DNA from: Streptomyces rugosispiralis | GTDB taxonomy: Bacteria; Actinomycetota; Actinomycetes; Streptomycetales; Streptomycetaceae | Direction: 5' to 3' | NCBI RefSeq assembly: GCF_024505145.1 | Contig: NZ_JANIAA010000060.1 | Span: 1 to 38,375 of the forward strand | DNA length: 38,375 bases | Shown here: piece by piece, positions 33,594-38,375 of the stretch | Layout: every line of letters begins with the position of its first letter | Position numbering within the stretch: position 1 is the stretch's first letter | Position numbers and translations under genes: made by a program | The notes under the pieces: model-generated | Seen by the model: the letters and a program-made list of their open reading frames with translations, nothing else | The model's database searches: none | Told to the model about the DNA's origin: nothing

Positions 33594-34604
33594 GTGGGTA
33601 AGGCGTCGTCGGGGAAGCGCGCGGCCAAGGTCGGGGGAACTCGGGATCACACAGTGCCGCAGATGTACCTGAAGCACTTCGCTCAGCACGTAGCACGCCG
33701 CAAGTACGAGCTGAAGGCGCGACGGCTCGACAAGATCAACGAGCCGTTTACCGTGACGCCTACCAACATCGCTGCCGAGACCGGCTACTACTGGGGGATC
33801 AGTGCCGCGGGGGTCCCTCACCACGCTGCAGAGGAGCTGTTCACCTCCCTCGAAGGACGCGCCGACACAGTACTGAAAGCCCTCCTGAACGACCCGGACT
33901 GGGCGCTCACGCCGCATTGGCCGTTGAGCCCGGACCAGCGCCATGTCCTCGCCTGGTGGATGGCTGCCCAGATCCTGCGCACCACGCGCCAGCGGAAACG
34001 GCTTACCCACCAGCAGACCCAAGCACCGGACATCACCGGCCTCCCGCAAGAAGTGCACAACCTCGCGCAGAACAACCCCCACCTGCGCTACATCGTCGAG
34101 AACATCGCCACGTTGACGCTCACCCTGGAAGCACGTCCGTGGGCGCTCGGCTTCAGCGACATGTGCCTGCTGACCAGCGATACCCCGATCGCCATATGGA
34201 ACCGCCCCGACGACGAAGACCAACTGCGTGCCGCCGCACTGAGCGACATCCTGCTCCCGCTGGACCCTCACCGCTTTCTGTTCCTACCCGGCCCCGCTAC
34301 CCGGGGCGCCGACCGGCGTAAGCACGTTGACCACTTGATGCACGCGGAGGGCGCCATCGGCTTCGCGCTCGTGGAGGTGGCGTACGACGTGGCTGACCAG
34401 TTCGTGATCCACCACCCGCAGCACGACCCCTGGAAGCATTGGGAGCCGAACAGCCCCGGCCAGCCCAAGCCGTGGGACGGGCAGACGCACTCTGCTCCTC
34501 AGTACATCTTGGAGTACGGCGTATTTCCGCCCAGTCAGAACATTGAACGTCGCTGGACCGTGGAGCATCCACCGCCTCGCTCCCCAGACGTATTGAGCCC
34601 CTGA
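33594..34604 (+). CDS. DUF4238 domain protein
   Basis: A 336-residue protein from GTG 33594. The N-terminus has the DUF4238 hallmark DHTVPQMYLKHFA (residues ~18-30). Then come VTPTNIAAETGYYWG, SPDQRHVLAWWMAAQILRTT, WALGFSDMCLLTSDTPIAIW and LDPHRFLFLPGPATRGADRR, the family's LTSDxPV motif and beta-rich core. Biochemical function is unknown; such genes are often found on mobile elements. Intact, and convergent with the DEAH helicase gene (stops 136 bp apart). A short AGCCCCGGGGCT palindrome lies between them. Confidence 0.85.
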   Translation: MGKASSGKRAAKVGGTRDHTVPQMYLKHFAQHVARRKYELKARRLDKINEPFTVTPTNIAAETGYYWGISAAGVPHHAAEELFTSLEGRADTVLKALLNDPDWALTPHWPLSPDQRHVLAWWMAAQILRTTRQRKRLTHQQTQAPDITGLPQEVHNLAQNNPHLRYIVENIATLTLTLEARPWALGFSDMCLLTSDTPIAIWNRPDDEDQLRAAALSDILLPLDPHRFLFLPGPATRGADRRKHVDHLMHAEGAIGFALVEVAYDVADQFVIHHPQHDPWKHWEPNSPGQPKPWDGQTHSAPQYILEYGVFPPSQNIERRWTVEHPPPRSPDVLSP

Positions 34605-34740
34605 CCTGGAAAGCGGACCTGTGTTGCGGCCCACGTTGCACCGGGTCCGGCGCCAGAAAGCGAGACAAAGCCCCGGGGCTACGCTTCCGTTCCAGTGGTC
34701 GTCGCTGACCTTCCAGCTCAACGACGAGCGAGGCAGCGTG

Positions 34741-37398
34741 TCACGCCCAGTCCATGCCCAGCTCCGCGAGCGCGGCGAGCTGATCGGCGCCCAACCGGTC
34801 CCTTCTCGATTTGGTGTTCGAAATCCATACGCCGAGCTTCACGACCACTGGCTCGGCCTCGCCGTCGACCGCGATCTGTTCGCTGTGCCCCCTCGGCACG
34901 GGCCGGTCGCCTTCGCGCTCTTTCCACTGTGTGAGGGCCGCGAGGCCGCGCTGGAACGCCGCCTGTGCCTTGCTCGGACCCTTCGCCGTGCGAGCGGCTG
35001 CCGGAGAGGGAGGCGGGACCTCAGCTGCCTTGATGCCCAGTGCGGTCAGCCGCTTCTGCTGCTCGGGCAGGAGCTGCGCCCAGGTGCCCGGATCCTGCTG
35101 CCGCCACCTCCAGGTGCCGATGTCGTCGCCCTCGAAGGTGACGCCAGGCGCAATGTAGGGCAGGTGGCCGTCGGCGTCGACCAGGTCGGCGAGCACTCGG
35201 TAGTGCCGCTGCCAGCTCAGCGGCCACGGGCAGTTCCAGTCCGGGTCGATCGCCGCCAGCTGCTCCGCGCGTGCGGCGGCCCGCTTCGGGTCCTTCCCGA
35301 GGCCGCCTTTCCGGCGCAGGTTCGCCATGTGCTGCCCGATGGGCACCATCGCCTCGTCCTCGCCCCACACGGCGTCCTGCCGCGGGGCGAGGTGCCCGGT
35401 GGCCCGCCGGTAGGACCGCAGCGCGGCGAGCTTGTTTTCCCAGGCTTCCTCGCCGGGCTCCCAGACCATCCCGGCCTCCGGCAAGTCGAGCAGCTCTTTG
35501 CGCCGCGGCTCCAGCTCACCCGCTCGCAGCGCCTTCCTCTGCTGGTGCACCCACCTCCCAAGCGGAAAGGCCTTCGTCGTGCCAACCTCGGTCTCGACAT
35601 CGTAGGGAACTGCGTACAGGCCGGTGATCTCATTCTCCTTCCGCCAGCGGAGCAGGGCCTGGTAGCCCTCTAGCCACACCAGGGACTCCGGCCGGTACAC
35701 CCGGGTGCGCAGGAATGCGGCGATCGTCGCCACGTCCCGAGGAGAGGAGAAGTGCAGCAGCGCCGAATCGGCGGCGGCCTGGGTGTCGTCCTGCTCCTGG
35801 TCCTCGCCCACCTCGCCGCCGGCCCCGACGATCCGCCCGTCTTCGTCGCGCCGGAGGTGCATCTTGCGCTTCCCGCTGGTGAGGGCGCGGGAGGCGAGCT
35901 GCTCGACCAGGCGCTCATCGTGCGAGCGCAGGCCTTGCAAAAAGGCTACGAGGGGGCGGAACGAGGCGGAGGCGACCATGTCGGTGGGGTCCTCGTCGGG
36001 CTCCAGGAAGACCGGCACGATGATGCGGGCGATCTTCGTGCTGCCGTCGCGGTTGAGCCTGAGGGCGCGGCCGATGTTCTGCACGATCTCTACCTGGGAG
36101 CCGCGGGTGTCGGCGAAGCAGACGGCCTCGACTCCCCGCTCGCCGGTGATGTCCACGCCTTCCCCGAGCACGCGACAGCTAGCGAGGAACGCGCGGTGGA
36201 CGCGCCGGTTGTTGGCGTCGATGCCGCCTGCGAACTGGCGCAGGACTTCGCGGCGCTCGGCCACGAGGTGGTCGCCGCACAGCCACGCCGACCACACGCG
36301 GTCTGGGGGTACGTGACGGCCGGCCTCCAGGTCGTAGAACTCCGCGTCGATGGACGACTTCGGCAGCTCCTCCGCCTTCGCCAGGTCGTCATGGGAGGCG
36401 TCGTTGACATACAGCTCCGCGGCCGTATCCGGCATCTTCTCCGCGAATGCGGCGGCCTCCTCCACCTTCTGGTGGAACGTCATCACCGTGCGCAGGTTCC
36501 ACCTTGCGGCGTGCTCCAGGAACGCGGTCTGCAGGAGAGCGAGGCGCCGGCCCCGCTGTGCCTCCTCCGACTCTCCTGGGGCCGGTGAGGGGTCGCGGAT
36601 CTCCAGCACGTCGATCTCGAAGCCCGCGAGGATGCCTCGCTCGATCGCCTCGCTCAGCCCGAGTTCGGCAAGCCAGGGGCCGTAGGTCTGGGAGTCCTGG
36701 CCCATCGATGCGATCTCCAGCTCCTGGCCGTCCGCGCCCTTCTGCGGCCGGGGCGAGGCCAGGATGCGCGGGGTCGCGGTCAGGTAGAGCCGGAAGTCGG
36801 CCGGGATCCGTTGATTGTCGTGGATCGCCGCCCACGGCCTCCCAAGATCACCTGCGGTGCCGTGGGCTTCGTCGATGATGGCGAGGTCGAAGCCTGCCAT
36901 CTGCTGGCCATAGAGGCGATCCCCGCCCGCCAGAGCGGCCTCCAGCGGCCCGCGAACCTTCCGCTGGCCCATCGGGTCGTCGAAGTCCTCGCGGTCCACG
37001 AGAGAGGCGTACGTGGCGAACACGACCACGGGCCCCGACCCTGCCCACAGGGCGAGCTGGATCGGGTTGGTGGTGGTGCGCACCCCCAGCTCGTTCAGCA
37101 CCGGGTCGTTCTCCAGCGAGCACACCGCCACCATCGGCGCCCGGTGGTCCACCAGGCGCCACGCCTGGGCGGTCTGCACCAGCAGATCCAGGGTCGGCAC
37201 GGTCACGAGGATCCGCCCGCCCGGGAAGCACTCCAGCGCGCACGCAGCCGCCGTGATCGTCTTGCCCGAACCGGTCGCTGACACGATCGTGCCCCGCGCC
37301 CCCTCCGGGGGCACAGATGACCTTGCAGGGAATCCCACCCACTTGCGGAAAGCCGCCTTCTGGTCAACCTGGTGTTCCTTGAGCTGAATACCCGGCAT
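34741..37398 (-). CDS. DEAH-box superfamily 2 helicase with four helicase-associated repeats
   Basis: An 885-residue protein from ATG 37398 with GGGAGGAT upstream. Helicase core: motif I SATGSGKT (40-47), motif II DEAH (176-179), motif III LTATPR, motif V region RVLGEGVDI, motif VI QNIGRALR. The C-terminal third has four HA repeats spaced ~75-85 residues apart and starting near 572, 649, 725 and 812 (WLEGYQALLRW, AWENKLAALRSY, SWQRHYRVLADL, AFQRGLAALTQW). HA-repeat helicases are common near Streptomyces chromosome ends and on linear plasmids; roles in end maintenance or transfer are suspected, not shown. Probably cotranscribed with the gene at 37653-37964. Confidence 0.92.
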   Translation of the reverse strand: MPGIQLKEHQVDQKAAFRKWVGFPARSSVPPEGARGTIVSATGSGKTITAAACALECFPGGRILVTVPTLDLLVQTAQAWRLVDHRAPMVAVCSLENDPVLNELGVRTTTNPIQLALWAGSGPVVVFATYASLVDREDFDDPMGQRKVRGPLEAALAGGDRLYGQQMAGFDLAIIDEAHGTAGDLGRPWAAIHDNQRIPADFRLYLTATPRILASPRPQKGADGQELEIASMGQDSQTYGPWLAELGLSEAIERGILAGFEIDVLEIRDPSPAPGESEEAQRGRRLALLQTAFLEHAARWNLRTVMTFHQKVEEAAAFAEKMPDTAAELYVNDASHDDLAKAEELPKSSIDAEFYDLEAGRHVPPDRVWSAWLCGDHLVAERREVLRQFAGGIDANNRRVHRAFLASCRVLGEGVDITGERGVEAVCFADTRGSQVEIVQNIGRALRLNRDGSTKIARIIVPVFLEPDEDPTDMVASASFRPLVAFLQGLRSHDERLVEQLASRALTSGKRKMHLRRDEDGRIVGAGGEVGEDQEQDDTQAAADSALLHFSSPRDVATIAAFLRTRVYRPESLVWLEGYQALLRWRKENEITGLYAVPYDVETEVGTTKAFPLGRWVHQQRKALRAGELEPRRKELLDLPEAGMVWEPGEEAWENKLAALRSYRRATGHLAPRQDAVWGEDEAMVPIGQHMANLRRKGGLGKDPKRAAARAEQLAAIDPDWNCPWPLSWQRHYRVLADLVDADGHLPYIAPGVTFEGDDIGTWRWRQQDPGTWAQLLPEQQKRLTALGIKAAEVPPPSPAAARTAKGPSKAQAAFQRGLAALTQWKEREGDRPVPRGHSEQIAVDGEAEPVVVKLGVWISNTKSRRDRLGADQLAALAELGMDWA

Positions 37399-37441
37399 CT
37401 AGAAATCCTCCCCTAACTCGTTTTCTGACCGCTTTGGGAAA

Positions 37442-37650
37442 TCACCGGGACGGCGTGAAGGGCGGGACTGACACCGTACCGTCCTCGCCCACCACGATCC
37501 GTTCGGCGAGCTGCGCCAGGACCTGGGTGGGCATGAGCCCGGCCCGGTCGGCTGCCGCCCGGATCAGCCGGCCGGGCGCAGCGGACAGCCACAGCTCATC
37601 CACCCCCTCCCGACGCCGCGCCTCGAAGGCGGCCCGCGCCGCGAGAGCAC
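37442..37650 (-). pseudogene. Continuation of the 37653 gene in another frame, or a tiny coupled ORF
   Basis: Right after the upstream stop a different minus frame reads ALAARAAFEARRREGVDELW, LSAAPGRLIRAAADRAGLMP, TQVLAQLAERIVVGEDGTVS and stops at 37442. It has excellent codon bias but no start at its beginning. A GTG inside (VDELW) with GGGAGG upstream could start a 53-residue protein. I favour a frameshift that split one ~170-residue protein. Confidence 0.45.
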
Positions 37651-37652
37651 CG

Positions 37653-37964
37653 TCACGCCGCTCTTCGCAGCTCCTGAGCCCACGTGGAGCCCTCGGTGTC
37701 CCGGTCCGGCTCGTACGCGCTCCAACCGGCCTGAGCCATCAAGTCCCTGACGCGCTGCCACTCCACATGCTTTGCCGCCCAGATGGCAGCCAGCTGCTCC
37801 GGGTTCGTCTCGAACTCGGAGAAGGAACCGCCCCGCCTCAACTGCTCCGCTGTCTCACGCTCGCGGGCAGCAGCCTCCGCGACCTTCTCCGCAACGGCGG
37901 CCATATCGAGGCCGTTTGCCTGGCGCCTAACCTGATCCCGCGCCACATCCTGAGCACTCCACAT
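37653..37964 (-). CDS. Small helical protein upstream of the helicase
   Basis: A 103-residue protein from ATG 37964 with AAAGGGA upstream: MWSAQDVARDQVRRQANGLD, MAAVAEKVAEAAARERETAE, QLRRGGSFSEFETNPEQLAA, IWAAKHVEWQRVRDLMAQAG and TWAQELRRAA. Predominantly charged helices, with coiled coil likely in residues 20-55. Unknown family. It is first in the operon leading to the helicase and may be a partner or regulator. The 3' end may be altered by a frameshift (see 37442-37650). Confidence 0.6.
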   Translation of the reverse strand: MWSAQDVARDQVRRQANGLDMAAVAEKVAEAAARERETAEQLRRGGSFSEFETNPEQLAAIWAAKHVEWQRVRDLMAQAGWSAYEPDRDTEGSTWAQELRRAA

Positions 37965-38049
37965 GCGGGTTCCCTTTTCCTGCTGGCTTGGACATCGGCC
38001 CGGCCGTGGGTGGTTGGGGATGTCCTGTGTTTTCGCCAACGGTACATGC

Positions 38050-38066
38050 TGCATCAACTTGATGCA
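38050..38066. promoter_or_regulatory. Operator-like palindrome upstream of the helicase operon
   Basis: TGCATCAACTTGATGCA is a perfect 8-bp inverted repeat around one C, 86 nt before the start at 37964. On the minus strand it contains TTGATG, a possible -35. It is AT-richer than the surroundings. Confidence 0.55.
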
Positions 38067-38139
38067 CCCTCTACACTGGAACCCACTCGAACGAGCGCCC
38101 CCCACCTTTCCTAGCCAGCCCGGTCCGCGCCAGCGGGCC

Positions 38140-38375
38140 CTAACGGTTCTGGAGGCGCAGCCGGAAGGACCGTCAGGCGAGGGAGCGCAGCGGACCCGCC
38201 CAGGAGTGCCTCGCGCTCCCTCAACTCCTTTACTGGAGGCCTTACTAGGCGCACCATCAGGACCTGATCGCCATGGCCGCGCGTCGCGCGGCCAGCCGGG
38301 CGCGCAGCGGCCGGCCCCACCGGTCACCGGAGCGCAGCGGAGGTGACCGCCCTCGCATCGCGAGGGCCAGCGGGA
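38140..38375. repeat. Dense palindrome cluster at the window's right end, telomere-like
   Basis: Successive stems: GAGGGAGCGC/GCGCTCCCTC (38179-38188, 38213-38222); ATCAGG-A-CCTGAT (38256-38268); GGCCGCGCG-T-CGCGCGGCC (38275-38293); GGTCACC/GGTGACC around 13 nt (38322-38348); CCCTCGC-ATC-GCGAGGG (38350-38366). GGAGCGCAGCGGA recurs at 38182 and 38329. No gene is recognisable. Streptomyces telomeres are packed with hairpins like this, but the common archetypal telomere sequence is not present. Confidence 0.55.

Noticed and set aside
33042..34271. A 409-residue minus-strand open frame opposite the DUF4238 gene
   Set aside because: DUF4238 motifs lie on the plus strand. Only the separate minus frame at 33089-33345 matches a helicase-associated domain.

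Overview
The window is high-GC DNA with the codon bias, gene families and insertion sequences of Streptomyces or a close relative. I infer an accessory, probably subtelomeric or linear-plasmid region. Many genes belong to mobile elements, most of those are broken, and the last ~240 bases are packed with hairpins of the kind seen at linear Streptomyces replicon ends. No rRNA, tRNA or CRISPR array was found.

Layout. 1-2.2 kb: the start of a short-chain dehydrogenase divergent from a TetR regulator, a broken serine resolvase and a small membrane protein. 2.2-7.5 kb: an IS3 transposase gene split by a 4.7 kb insert. The insert is bounded by one full and one truncated IS630-family copy in inverted orientation and carries a YtrA-type GntR/ABC-transporter operon; a TA duplication marks both junctions and removing the insert restores the IS3 reading frame. 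7.5-12.4 kb: a Tap-like HTH fragment, a 16-unit hexamer repeat, and a tightly coupled pair made of a soluble MgtE-N/CBS protein and an Nramp-like transporter that lacks the usual metal-binding Met, followed by a small membrane protein. 12.7-16.8 kb: a pile of IS5, IS1182, ISL3 and Tn3 remnants. 16.8-19 kb: an hsp18 heat-shock locus with a RheA-type operator, a broken regulator and two DUF2267 genes. 19.1-20.9 kb: an IS256 pseudogene with a coupled downstream ORF, and an IS5 scrap.

21.1-22.9 kb: a Tat-exported GH99-like protein. 23.4-26.6 kb: an IS701-type unit flanked by CTAG on both sides, carrying a quinone-oxidoreductase-like gene and its divergent TetR regulator with two operators. 26.8-33 kb: a GNAT acetyltransferase and a decayed plasmid/ICE segment (truncated MobF relaxase, small plasmid-type genes, YaaC-like pseudogene, DNA-ligase scrap). 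33-38.4 kb: a helicase-associated-domain remnant, a DUF4238 protein, an 885-residue DEAH helicase with four helicase-associated repeats behind a small upstream gene, and the palindrome-rich right end.

The working units appear to be the GntR/ABC operon, the CBS/Nramp pair, the Hsp18 locus, the QOR/TetR divergon and the helicase operon. Many other reading frames carry one or a few small indels. This fits decay of mobile DNA, but some may be assembly errors.
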